DNA of 35,827 nt from contig WTJK01000052.1 in NCBI GenBank assembly GCA_011524855.1, forward strand, positions 1 to 35,827, in the 5' to 3' direction. This DNA is from Methanobacteriota archaeon (lineage in GTDB: Archaea; Thermoplasmatota; Poseidoniia; Poseidoniales; Poseidoniaceae). The translations under genes and the position numbers were made by a program. Positions 1 through 7,094 of the stretch are shown here, one piece after another (the first letter of the stretch is position 1; each line of letters starts with the position of its first letter). The notes beneath the pieces are model-generated. The model saw only the letters and a list, made by a program, of their open reading frames with translations. It did no database searches and had not been told where the DNA came from.

Positions 1-314
1 TCAGCGAGTTTCCAAGCGTTCTCGACCTTGACCACCAACATGCTCTCTGCATCGAGTGCGTGCTCCTGCACGCTCGCAGCCAAACCCTGAGGTGACAACC
101 CCGCTTGAACAGGTTGAACCGTCGCACCAACCTCACGAGCCAATGTTACGGTCTCGTCACTGGATCCTTCATCAAGTACCACCACGTCCCTGGCCAGTTC
201 CCGACCTCGAACGATCAACGAAACAATTCGGAGTTCGACGTCCTTGACAAGGAGGAACAAGCGGTCGAGGGAAGAGCCCACATTCAACCGGCCAGACTGA
301 ACACCTATGAACAC
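1..314 (-). CDS. Glycosyltransferase-like protein, 3' end cut off by window
   Basis: The minus strand is open from an in-frame TGA near 373 to the window edge, so only the first ~104 residues are present. No ATG is available; I chose GTG at 314, but the start is uncertain. The translation includes RIVSLIVRGRELARDVVLDE followed by GSSDETVTLAREVGA. The DEGSSDET segment resembles the DDGSxDxT nucleotide-sugar loop of GT-A family 2 glycosyltransferases. The next gene, divergent at 383, has a true DDGSDDGT loop, so two sugar transferases may flank a shared promoter in 315-382. The first Asp pair of the loop is degenerate (DE rather than DD), so another Rossmann-like role is possible. Confidence 0.5.
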   Translation of the reverse strand, partial: MFIGVQSGRLNVGSSLDRLFLLVKDVELRIVSLIVRGRELARDVVVLDEGSSDETVTLAREVGATVQPVQAGLSPQGLAASVQEHALDAESMLVVKVENAWKLA

Positions 315-382
315 TCTTCTCAGAGCGGTGGCTTGAGCATGGATTGAGATAGGTTGATGGCAACGCAACGGCGGGAAGCGTC

Positions 383-1291
383 ATGCACGGTGGACATCGC
401 GTGGGGGTGGTCATCCCTGCAAGGAATGAACGCCGGTTCATCCGTGGCGTCATCGAAGGATTGCCAGCCTTTGTTGACCTCGCCGTTGTTGTGGACGACG
501 GTTCCGACGACGGTACGGCTGAACGGGCACGTACCGCATCCACGTCCGTCGAGGTCGAAGTGGTTCGCCTCACCGGCGAGGGGGTGGGCGCCGCCATCGA
601 TGCAGGCCATCGGTGTTTGCTCGAACGTTGGGATGAACCCTTTGTCAGTGCCGTGATGGCGGGTGACGGTCAGATGGACCCACAGGATTTGCTCGCGGTC
701 ATCGAGCCCGTTACTGCTGGCAAGGCTGACCACGTGAAAGGTGACCGTCGCTTGGACGGCTACAAAGGCATGCCAGCGAGCCGACGCTGGGCCACCGCCT
801 TGCTGTCGTTCTTCACAACGCTGGCGTGTGGACAACGTGTCCACGACCCGCAATGTGGGTACACGGCGACCCATCGAAGGGTGCTGGAGGCTTGGGATTG
901 GAAACGGGCTTGGCGCGGTTACGGCTACCCCAATCACTGGTTGATTCACTTGACGGGCATGGGCTATAGAATCGCCCACGTACCGGTAAAATCCGTATAC
1001 GGAGATGAGGTTTCCGGGATCATCAAGCGTCGGTTCTTTATCCGCGTTGGTTGGATGATGGCCGTTGAGCATCATCGGCGTAACCTCCGTTGGCTCATCC
1101 CGCACCGTGCATGTTGGCCCTCCTACGTGGCACTTGCAGCGTACACAGCGGGTTGGTTCGCCTGGGCTGCTGTGCTCACCGAAGGGTGGACAGCCTCGTT
1201 CGTGGCCATCGTGAGTTGGACGACCGCACACCTCTTTGACCGGTGGGCCGTGGTGTTACGCAAAGGGGGGGCGATGCATGCGGCGGTTTGA
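383..1291 (+). CDS. Family 2 glycosyltransferase with C-terminal membrane segments
   Basis: A 302-residue protein of the dolichyl/polyprenyl-phosphate mannosyltransferase-like GT2 class. It probably moves a sugar from a nucleotide-sugar to a lipid or glycan acceptor at the inner face of the membrane. The N-terminus has the GT-A opening VGVVIPARNE (residues 7-16), the DDGSDDGT nucleotide loop (38-45) and a metal-binding DGQMD (95-99). The C-terminal ~60 residues hold two hydrophobic stretches likely to anchor it (PSYVALAAYTAGWFAWAAVL and the segment after it). The ATG at 383 lies just before the conserved strand, so the start is well placed. Its 3' end overlaps the parvulin gene by 14 bases, implying co-transcription. 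The exact donor and acceptor cannot be told from sequence. Confidence 0.85.
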   Translation: MHGGHRVGVVIPARNERRFIRGVIEGLPAFVDLAVVVDDGSDDGTAERARTASTSVEVEVVRLTGEGVGAAIDAGHRCLLERWDEPFVSAVMAGDGQMDPQDLLAVIEPVTAGKADHVKGDRRLDGYKGMPASRRWATALLSFFTTLACGQRVHDPQCGYTATHRRVLEAWDWKRAWRGYGYPNHWLIHLTGMGYRIAHVPVKSVYGDEVSGIIKRRFFIRVGWMMAVEHHRRNLRWLIPHRACWPSYVALAAYTAGWFAWAAVLTEGWTASFVAIVSWTTAHLFDRWAVVLRKGGAMHAAV

Positions 1292-1607
1292 TCGACGACG
1301 GAAACCAAGAACGGCGCATGCACGCCACATCCTTGTCAAATCAAAGCCTCAAGCTTTGACCCTGCTTGAGGAAATCCAAGCGGCGAAACGTCCGTTTCGG
1401 AGCTTCAAACGTCTCGCCAAAAAACACTCGACCTGCACCTCAGCTCCAAAAGGCGGTGACCTGGGTGAATTCCGGGAAGGGCAAATGGTGCAAGCCTTCG
1501 AGGACGCCGTTTGGGCCACGCCACCGGAAACGGTTCCTACGTCGTTCACGAAAACGCAATTTGGCTATCACATCGTGTGGGTTCACAGCGTGACCGTACC
1601 AGAGTGA
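1278..1607 (+). CDS. Parvulin-type peptidyl-prolyl cis-trans isomerase
   Basis: A 109-residue single-domain rotamase of the PpiC/parvulin family, which isomerises X-Pro bonds during folding. The family signature is clear: ARHILVKS near the N-terminus, FKRLAKKHSTC, the glycine-rich GGDLGEFREGQMVQAFEDAV, and the terminal FGYHIVWVHSV strand carrying the active-site His. No signal peptide is seen, so it should be cytosolic. I start at ATG 1278 because the sequence upstream lies inside the glycosyltransferase gene in another frame; the 14-base overlap and the G-rich stretch just before the ATG suit translational coupling. The TGA stop directly abuts the 3' CCA of the oppositely oriented tRNA-Pro. 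Confidence 0.9.
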   Translation: MRRFDRRRKPRTAHARHILVKSKPQALTLLEEIQAAKRPFRSFKRLAKKHSTCTSAPKGGDLGEFREGQMVQAFEDAVWATPPETVPTSFTKTQFGYHIVWVHSVTVPE

Positions 1608-1685
1608 TGGTGGGCGTACCAAGATTTGAACTTGGGTCCAAGCGTCCCAAACGCCCGAGTATAGGCCAAACTAACCCATACGCCC
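1608..1685 (-). tRNA. tRNA-Pro (anticodon UGG) with encoded CCA
   Basis: The reverse complement folds as a tRNA: acceptor GGGCGTA pairs with TACGCCC, discriminator A is followed by an encoded CCA (1608-1610), the T arm is CCAAG-TTCAAAT-CTTGG, and the anticodon stem GGGCG/CGCTT closes the loop TTTGGGA. This places T33 before anticodon TGG and a G at 37, as in proline tRNAs. No intron is seen. The D arm is less regular (one G-T wobble and probably a T-T mismatch). It reads Pro CCA codons and others by wobble. Confidence 0.93.
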
Positions 1686-1708
1686 TTGAGTTGTCCCACG
1701 GCGTTCAG

Positions 1709-1717
1709 CATTTGAAC
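1709..1717 (-). promoter_or_regulatory. Possible TATA box for tRNA-Pro
   Basis: On the minus strand the sequence reads GTTCAAATG, centred about 27 nt upstream of the tRNA 5' end at 1685. That is the expected distance for an archaeal TATA box. It sits directly behind the stop codon of the zinc-ribbon gene, so read-through from that gene is also possible. Confidence 0.4.
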
Positions 1718-1718
1718 T

Positions 1719-2168
1719 TCACTCAATGAACTGCCAGCGACCGTGCCCTGAGCGGATGACCAAGCCCTCGCCCTCCACCATCGCCATGAGGTCCTCCACG
1801 GTCTGCCCCATGCCTTTGGCAACCAGCACGGCGTGGACGGCTGAATGTTCCAGCACGCCCGATGCATCCGTTGCCTCACGCAGAGCGTCAAGGAGAGAGG
1901 CGGGTGAAGGGGCTTCTGTTTCCGGCTCCACGACCCTCCCCATCCGGGCTGTGAGTTCCTCTCGCAGTTCCTCTGGCGTGTTGGCCACGGCCACAGCGCG
2001 CTGCAACTCGCCTGCACTGGAAGCGTACGACACCACATCGGGGTCGCGAGGGAAGGACTGCCCGCAACGTGTACAAGTTCGAGGTGCCTTGCGGTGTCCT
2101 GTGCACCTCCCGCAGGAGGCACACCTCACGACCATCCAGCGCTCTTCGCTCACGGGAACGCGCCTCAC
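1719..2168 (-). CDS. Zinc-ribbon protein with C-terminal helical (winged-helix-like) region
   Basis: A 149-residue protein of no certain family. Residues ~16-37 form a treble CxxC zinc-binding region (CASCGRC then CTRCGQSF). Next come a Glu/Arg-rich linker and a C-terminal domain ending LVIRSGHGRWQFIE, which looks like the wing of a small winged helix. A cytosolic nucleic-acid-binding protein is the simplest reading, by inference. The start is GTG at 2168, which overlaps the upstream gene's TGA as GTGA, a typical coupled junction. Alternative starts are GTG at 2153 and ATG at 2135; the last would leave the zinc ribbon at the very N-terminus. It follows the arginine-decarboxylase-like gene in one operon. 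Confidence 0.7.
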   Translation of the reverse strand: MRRVPVSEERWMVVRCASCGRCTGHRKAPRTCTRCGQSFPRDPDVVSYASSAGELQRAVAVANTPEELREELTARMGRVVEPETEAPSPASLLDALREATDASGVLEHSAVHAVLVAKGMGQTVEDLMAMVEGEGLVIRSGHGRWQFIE

Positions 2169-2806
2169 AAGGTGAAATCAGGTCCTTTGTTGGACTGGCC
2201 TGGGCGTCGCGCCGGTGCAGCAGGCGCTTTTGTGTCCACTCGCTTGGGAGGCTCGGATGCGGTACGGGTTAAGCCGCCTCGAATTGGACCGGTTCGGGTA
2301 CGGGCACCCAAGGCGAGTGAATCGGGGAGGATCAACGCGGCCACGGCGACCCCGTGGTGATCTTGACCAGCCGTGACTTCGTCCACCGCCATGTCAAACC
2401 GCACCACTTCCAAATCACGGCTTGCCAACCGGCGTTGCAGGTTGCGTCGCAACAGGATCGTGGTCTCTTCATAATCAAGCGTGGTGGTGATGGTGGCGAC
2501 GATGGCGCACTCATCGCCTTCCGGTGTGACGCACTCCGCCCATGCCACGCCAGCGGAGGCTGAGGACCCGTTCCAAGCGTATGCGGTAGCAAGGTGACAT
2601 TCCACAAGGGAGCCCATCGGCAACGGGCGCGGTGCCGAGGCGCCAAAACCCAGCGGAAGCATGGCTCCTTGCGCTTGAATCAACCGAACGTCCCCCAATC
2701 CAAGTTCCACCAAACCCTGGTCGAAAGCATCCTCGGCGTTTTCTCCCCATGGCGCGACCGCGGTCATCAACCATCCCGGGCATGCTGGACCTGCGTTGCT
2801 TTGCAT
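2165..2806 (-). CDS. PvlArgDC-fold protein lacking the pyruvoyl-forming serines
   Basis: About 213 residues from ATG 2806; ATGs at 2824, 2833 and 2767 are alternatives. The core aligns by eye with Methanocaldococcus pyruvoyl-dependent arginine decarboxylase (recalled): ours has EDAFDQGLVELGLGDVRLI and then PRPLPMGSLV, where the enzyme has NAFDGALLNAGIGNVNLI and PKLPMGALV. That enzyme splits itself between two serines in IRISSIMP to make its pyruvoyl cofactor. Here the same place reads IQAQGAMLP, so both serines are gone (Q46, G47). The Asn just before (N47 in the enzyme) is Arg41, and the catalytic Glu region is also changed. Decarboxylation and self-cleavage therefore look impossible. A Pro/Arg-rich tail of ~40 residues follows the fold. 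The true role is unknown; it is coupled by GTGA to a zinc-ribbon gene. Confidence 0.72.
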   Translation of the reverse strand: MQSNAGPACPGWLMTAVAPWGENAEDAFDQGLVELGLGDVRLIQAQGAMLPLGFGASAPRPLPMGSLVECHLATAYAWNGSSASAGVAWAECVTPEGDECAIVATITTTLDYEETTILLRRNLQRRLASRDLEVVRFDMAVDEVTAGQDHHGVAVAALILPDSLALGARTRTGPIRGGLTRTASEPPKRVDTKAPAAPARRPGQSNKGPDFTL

Positions 2807-2857
2807 GAAGATGCATGACCGCATGAGGTTCATGAACACCGTGGTGGACCGGCATGC

Positions 2858-3139
2858 ATGCGCGTGGGGCCACGGCACCTGCTGATCGTGGCATCCCTCG
2901 GTTTGGCCACCCTCATCGGCACGGCGGCCTTGCAGCGAGGTGCATGGGGCTTGACCCTCGCTTCGGTGTCAGCCACCATCGGCCTGACGGCCGTCTTGGT
3001 TTTCTCCAGTCGAGGACAGCGCCCGAGTGACCGTCGTGCAGGTTTGAGCCACCGTTCATCGGCAACGGTCACTCCGGTTGAGACACAGCAAGAAGACCTG
3101 CCCGATCCGCTCAATCACGGGTTTGACATACCGCTTTAG
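2858..3139 (+). CDS. Small two-helix membrane protein, unknown
   Basis: A 93-residue protein with two adjacent hydrophobic segments (LLIVASLGLATLIGTAAL and LTLASVSATIGLTAVLVF) and a polar, basic C-terminal tail rich in Ser, Arg and Pro. I do not recognise the family. It is divergent from the decarboxylase-like gene, leaving about 50 bases for both promoters if the latter starts at 2806. Its TAG stop overlaps the TAA stop of the convergent FttA gene by four bases. Chance is less likely than usual because the reading frame fills the space between two real genes and encodes clean transmembrane helices. Confidence 0.6.
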   Translation: MRVGPRHLLIVASLGLATLIGTAALQRGAWGLTLASVSATIGLTAVLVFSSRGQRPSDRRAGLSHRSSATVTPVETQQEDLPDPLNHGFDIPL

Positions 3140-5049
3140 AGCAAACGCACGGTTTCCAAGTTCTTTGGCGCGTAGGTTCGGCATTTGTAGCGTTCACGAA
3201 GCGTGTGCCCCAATTCGTTGCATTTCTGATAATCACCGTGGTGACAAATGATGTTTCGGGGGGGAGGGTTGAGTTGATCCACAAACTCCAGCAGTTGCCG
3301 GCGATCGGAATGCCCGGAGAAACCGTCGATGGTGACCATTTCACAACCGATCTTGACAATTTCTGTTTTGCCGTTGATCAGCATGGGGACCTCTCCAAAG
3401 CCCTTCTGAAGGCGCCGACCCAACGTCCCTTCTGCTTGGTAGCCCACGAAGCACAACGAGTTCCGCTCTTCATGCGCCCAGTTCTTGAAGTACTCCATGA
3501 CGGGGCCGCCGTTCAGCATGCCAGAGGTCGCCAACACAATGCACGGTGAACTGTCCATGATGATGCTCTCTCGCAACTCGCGGCCTTTGACCGGCCGGAA
3601 CCACTCGCTGGTGAACGGGTTCTCACCGTCGTCCTTGAGCAAGGATCGACTCAAGGACTTCGTGAGGTATTTCGGGTGGGATGCATGAATGGCAGTGGCT
3701 TCCTGAATCATACCGTCAAGCCACACCGGGACCGGTTTCACCGCACCCGAACGGAACAGTTCGTCAATGGCGATCATGACTTCTTGACTCCGTCCAACCG
3801 CAAAGACGGGGCAAATCATCTTCCCGCCCCTCAGCAAGGTCCTTTGGACGATGTCCTGGAGCTCTTGGTTGGCTTCCTGCCGCGAGGGTTGGTAGTCACC
3901 CGAAGCCCCGTAGGTGGATTCAATCACCAACGTCTCAACACGTGGGAATCGGGTGTTGGCGGCGTCGAACAGCCACGATTTCTCGTATTTTTGATCGCCG
4001 CTGAAGACGATGTTGTGCTTTCCGTCGGCCACGTTCAAGTGAACCGCTGAGGACCCAAGGATGTGACCGGCGTTTGAGAAGGTCAATTTCACGTCAGGTG
4101 CAATGTCCGTGGTCTCACCCCAATCCACGTCGACCACGTGTTTCATGCACATGCGAATGTCTTCCATGTCGTATGCTGCACGCTTGCCTTCTGCTCCGCC
4201 TACCTTGATGTAATCGGTTTGGAGGAGCAGCATCAAGTCGCGGGTGGGCGGGGTGCAGTACACCGGTCCACGGTATCCGTACTTGAACAACACCGGCAAC
4301 ATGCCAGCATGGTCAAGGTGGGAGTGGGTAAGAACGACCGCATCGATCTTCTCCAACGGCAGCGCTTCTGGAGCGGTAAAGTAGGGCATGGGGTCGGTAT
4401 CGGATGCAATGTTGACCCCAACATCGATCATGATGCGTGATTCGTTCGTGGTCACGAAGTGACAGGCACGTCCAACCTCACGGTAGGAACCCAGCGCCGT
4501 CACCCGAGCCCATGTCGCACCGGGGCGGGTCGGGCGGTGAATGTTGAGCCCGAAGTCCTTGAGCAACTTTCGCCGCTCGTCGGCGTTGTGTTGTCGATAG
4601 GTCCGAATGTCATGCACGGTGCGGGAAAACAAAGGAGGCGTCCGTTCAACATTCACGCTCCATCCGGTGGCGTCCCGAATGGCCTTGAGGTGCTCACCGC
4701 GACGCCCCACGGCCGTGCTCGGTTGCTTGCATTGGATGATCACTTCACCGTAACAACCGTCGAAGTACATCTCGGTGATCTCAGCTTCGTCGGGAATCAA
4801 ATCCTCGATGAACGCCTTCGTATCGTCCATGTTTTTCATTCGGTCTTGAGGAGTCCTCAGGACAATTTTTCGCTTGATGCGCTTGGCGATTTTTCCGATG
4901 AGCCCATCACTGCCACTGAAGGTTTTCATGTCCGTTGTCAGAATGGCAATGTTACCACCTTCCAAGTCCACGGCGTACTCGACGCCGCGTGGGACCATCT
5001 TTGCGATTTCATCTTTCAGTTCCTTGTACGTCATGCGCATGGTGTTCAC
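3136..5049 (-). CDS. fttA: FttA/aCPSF1: KH and metallo-beta-lactamase ribonuclease
   Basis: A 637-residue archaeal CPSF-type factor (FttA, also aCPSF1), known in other archaea to cleave nascent RNA and terminate transcription. The N-terminal ~140 residues carry two KH-like units, the second with the GRRGEH loop (115-120). The metallo-beta-lactamase core follows with the zinc motif HSHLDH (242-247), HILGSSAVHL and FSGD. The beta-CASP region includes ATSGMLNGGP and the C-terminal GFSGHSDR and ICHHGD motifs. All catalytic motifs are intact and the length is normal for the family. The start is unsettled: GTG 5049, ATG 5040 and ATG 5034 are in frame behind a GAGAGGAA ribosome-binding site; GTG is closest to it. 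It lies downstream of the proteasome gene on the same strand, with a 67-base gap. Confidence 0.96.
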   Translation of the reverse strand: MNTMRMTYKELKDEIAKMVPRGVEYAVDLEGGNIAILTTDMKTFSGSDGLIGKIAKRIKRKIVLRTPQDRMKNMDDTKAFIEDLIPDEAEITEMYFDGCYGEVIIQCKQPSTAVGRRGEHLKAIRDATGWSVNVERTPPLFSRTVHDIRTYRQHNADERRKLLKDFGLNIHRPTRPGATWARVTALGSYREVGRACHFVTTNESRIMIDVGVNIASDTDPMPYFTAPEALPLEKIDAVVLTHSHLDHAGMLPVLFKYGYRGPVYCTPPTRDLMLLLQTDYIKVGGAEGKRAAYDMEDIRMCMKHVVDVDWGETTDIAPDVKLTFSNAGHILGSSAVHLNVADGKHNIVFSGDQKYEKSWLFDAANTRFPRVETLVIESTYGASGDYQPSRQEANQELQDIVQRTLLRGGKMICPVFAVGRSQEVMIAIDELFRSGAVKPVPVWLDGMIQEATAIHASHPKYLTKSLSRSLLKDDGENPFTSEWFRPVKGRELRESIIMDSSPCIVLATSGMLNGGPVMEYFKNWAHEERNSLCFVGYQAEGTLGRRLQKGFGEVPMLINGKTEIVKIGCEMVTIDGFSGHSDRRQLLEFVDQLNPPPRNIICHHGDYQKCNELGHTLRERYKCRTYAPKNLETVRLL

Positions 5050-5116
5050 CGTTCCTCTCGCGTTGCATCACCGATGAAGGTTGCAGCGATGCGCTGCAAC
5101 ACGGGAGCGGTCATGC

Positions 5117-5737
5117 TCACTTGAGCAGTTTGTCAATCTCGTCTTGCGAGACTTGTTGGTAGCCCGAACCGGGCGTGATGATGGCGAGGTCCATGCCGTT
5201 GCCGGATGCCGCATCACGCTGTCCTGACGCTCGGAGTGCCCGGGCTGCGAGACTTAAGGCCTCCGCCTGCGTCATGTTTTCCTTGAACCCGTCTTCCAGC
5301 ACACCGTACATGTAAGGAGAGCCGGAGCCGGTAGCGCAATACAGGTCGGGGATCGAGCCGCCAGCGGAATCGATGGAGTACACATGGCCACCCTCGGCAT
5401 CAACACCGACGATGAGCAACTGGACCCAGTGAGGGCGGCCAGAGAGGATGTTGGCCGTGAGGGTGGCGGCACCCTTCACGGTCATGGGTTGTTGGCGTCG
5501 CAGTTCGAAGAGAGCCACTTCTGCGGCGAGGGTCCTCGAAAGAGACTGCGCATGGCCCACCAGCCCGGCGGTGGTGAGTGCGAGGTTATCGCCGATCTTG
5601 AACAGTTTCTGCACGCTCTTGTTGGCGATGAAATGGCCCATGGTCGCTCGGTGGTCTGCTCCAACCACCACGCCACCCTTGAAGGTGATGCCAACGGTGC
5701 TGGTACCGGTCTTGAGGACGCCTTGCTGCTCGGTCAT
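5117..5737 (-). CDS. psmB: Proteasome beta subunit
   Basis: The catalytic subunit of the archaeal 20S proteasome, 206 residues. It has a short propeptide ending ...LKTG, after which self-cleavage exposes the N-terminal threonine of TSTVGI (residue 12). Counting from that Thr, Asp17, Arg19 and Lys33 of the catalytic set are present (GADHRAT and KLFKIG). Later family motifs such as GSGSPYMYGVLEDGF and the C-terminal SGNGMDLAIITP are intact. I chose ATG 5737 because it gives the usual short propeptide; the frame stays open ~110 codons upstream, but that part is unlike the family and overlaps the divergent sepF-like gene. The alpha subunit is not in this window. Confidence 0.97.
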   Translation of the reverse strand: MTEQQGVLKTGTSTVGITFKGGVVVGADHRATMGHFIANKSVQKLFKIGDNLALTTAGLVGHAQSLSRTLAAEVALFELRRQQPMTVKGAATLTANILSGRPHWVQLLIVGVDAEGGHVYSIDSAGGSIPDLYCATGSGSPYMYGVLEDGFKENMTQAEALSLAARALRASGQRDAASGNGMDLAIITPGSGYQQVSQDEIDKLLK

Positions 5738-5820
5738 GATGGTTACTCCACCGTGACACTCTTTGAACCTTGAGGCAACCCTGTCTCCGCCCTCGCCCTG
5801 CGAGCGGTGAGGGAGCGTTG

Positions 5821-6468
5821 ATGTACGGGGGCGTTCAACAGAAAACCGTGCGCCGCCGACGGAACTCAAAGCGGGACGAAGGCCAGTCCTCGCTGGATGC
5901 GTTTGAAACCGAAGGCGAACCAGCAGAACCACCGGCGTCCACGGCCATCCCCCCCATGGTTGACCTTGACCGACTCGAGGCGGCTCAACACCATGTTGAA
6001 ACCGAGGCATCAATATCGAGCAATCCCAACCAGGGCAACGGCCCCCGAGAGTTCTCGATGCCAAGCCTCAGCGGCGAAGGTCGCCCGACCGTCCCGGTGA
6101 CCTCCAGCATTTCCTTCCACGACCTTGAACGCCTCTACCCCTCCGCACCGGTCCCGGTGCAAGCGACGGGCACCGTGATCCACTACGCCATGCTGAACGA
6201 TTTGACGGGATGCGACGCTGTGATGGATTGGGTGGCCGATGGCCACGCCGTCCTCATTGACATGCAGCGCTTGATGGCAAGAACGACGGAATTCAACCAA
6301 ACGTTGGAACGCCTTCAGGGGTTCATCGAAGGAGACCTGAACGGCACTCTTCTCAAGATGAACGAAACAAGAGTGATGTGCCTGCCCGAACGGTGTCGCG
6401 GCGTTCGAGGTACCGAAATGGAGGCCTTCTCAAGTGAACGTTTTGAGGCGGGAGAGGTGTTTGAATGA
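5821..6468 (+). CDS. sepF: SepF-like cell division protein
   Basis: A 215-residue protein whose C-terminal ~85 residues match the SepF fold. That part starts at GTVIHYAMLNDLTGCDAVMD, continues VADGHAVLIDMQRLM and FIEGDLNGTLLKMNETRVMC, and ends in the usual strand-turn-strand. In archaea SepF links FtsZ to the membrane at the division site. The first ~120 residues are a long, Pro/Ser/Glu-rich disordered linker, longer than in most SepF proteins, preceded by a strongly basic stretch (TVRRRRNSKRDEG). A classical N-terminal amphipathic membrane helix is not obvious. The ATG at 5821 follows a GTGAGGGAG ribosome-binding site. It overlaps the ZPR1 gene as ATGA, so the two are translationally coupled. 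FtsZ is not in the window. Confidence 0.78.
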   Translation: MYGGVQQKTVRRRRNSKRDEGQSSLDAFETEGEPAEPPASTAIPPMVDLDRLEAAQHHVETEASISSNPNQGNGPREFSMPSLSGEGRPTVPVTSSISFHDLERLYPSAPVPVQATGTVIHYAMLNDLTGCDAVMDWVADGHAVLIDMQRLMARTTEFNQTLERLQGFIEGDLNGTLLKMNETRVMCLPERCRGVRGTEMEAFSSERFEAGEVFE

Positions 6469-7094
6469 ACGAGCAAGACATCGACCTACCGTGCCCCGTC
6501 TGCGGTGGCGTTGGCCAGGTGAAGATGATTACACACATCGATGAGATTCCGTATTTTGGCGAACACACGCAAGTGACCTTGATGTGCGATGCGTGTTCGT
6601 GGAGACAAACGGATTTCATCCCTGCAGAGGGGAAAAAAGCCGGCGCATGGGCTCTGCTCATCGACCACCCGGAGAAACTCACCTCGCGCGTGGTCAGGGC
6701 TTCATCGTGCACTGTCCGGATCCCTGAACTCGATCTGGCCGTGAACCCCGGCAGCAACGCCACAGGGTACGTTTCCAACGTGGAAGGTGTGCTGAAGCGC
6801 TTCCTCGACATCATCAACATGGTCCAACGTGACCTTATGAGTGCCGACGATGGCCAGGATGCCAACACGCAACAACAGCTGGCCCAATTGATCAACATGT
6901 CGGCCATCCTGACCCAACTGAACGAACCGGACGCTGCGCCTGTGACCGTGGAATTGTTGGACCCGCACGGTCATTCAATGATCATCCACGAAGACGCCAC
7001 CCAACGTGACCTTACCGATGATGAGTTGCGCGAATTGCCGGTTGGACCGGACCCTGCTGTGTTCTCGAGCGACGACCTCGAACCTTCAGCGTGA
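6465..7094 (+). CDS. ZPR1-type zinc-finger protein
   Basis: A 209-residue archaeal ZPR1 homologue with one zinc finger and one alpha/beta homology domain; eukaryotic ZPR1 has two sets. The finger uses C10, C13, C41 and C44, and the signature HIDEIPYFGEHTQV (24-37) and CDACSWR are diagnostic. The following domain contains SSCTVRIPELDL and GYVSNVEGVL, also typical. The acidic C-terminal ~40 residues appear disordered. Eukaryotic ZPR1 acts as a chaperone for elongation factor eEF1A, so a similar role with aEF1A is reasonable but inferred. The ATG overlaps the sepF-like stop (ATGA). Its 3' end overlaps the convergent TrpRS gene by nine bases. Confidence 0.93.
   Translation: MNEQDIDLPCPVCGGVGQVKMITHIDEIPYFGEHTQVTLMCDACSWRQTDFIPAEGKKAGAWALLIDHPEKLTSRVVRASSCTVRIPELDLAVNPGSNATGYVSNVEGVLKRFLDIINMVQRDLMSADDGQDANTQQQLAQLINMSAILTQLNEPDAAPVTVELLDPHGHSMIIHEDATQRDLTDDELRELPVGPDPAVFSSDDLEPSA

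Noticed and set aside
320-1231. 303-codon minus-strand frame opposite the glycosyltransferase
   Set aside because: The plus-strand glycosyltransferase has all family motifs; the antisense product has none.
5738-6064. Long N-terminal extension of the proteasome beta subunit
   Set aside because: The extra ~110 residues are unlike any proteasome propeptide and run antisense into the sepF-like gene; ATG 5737 gives the normal propeptide.
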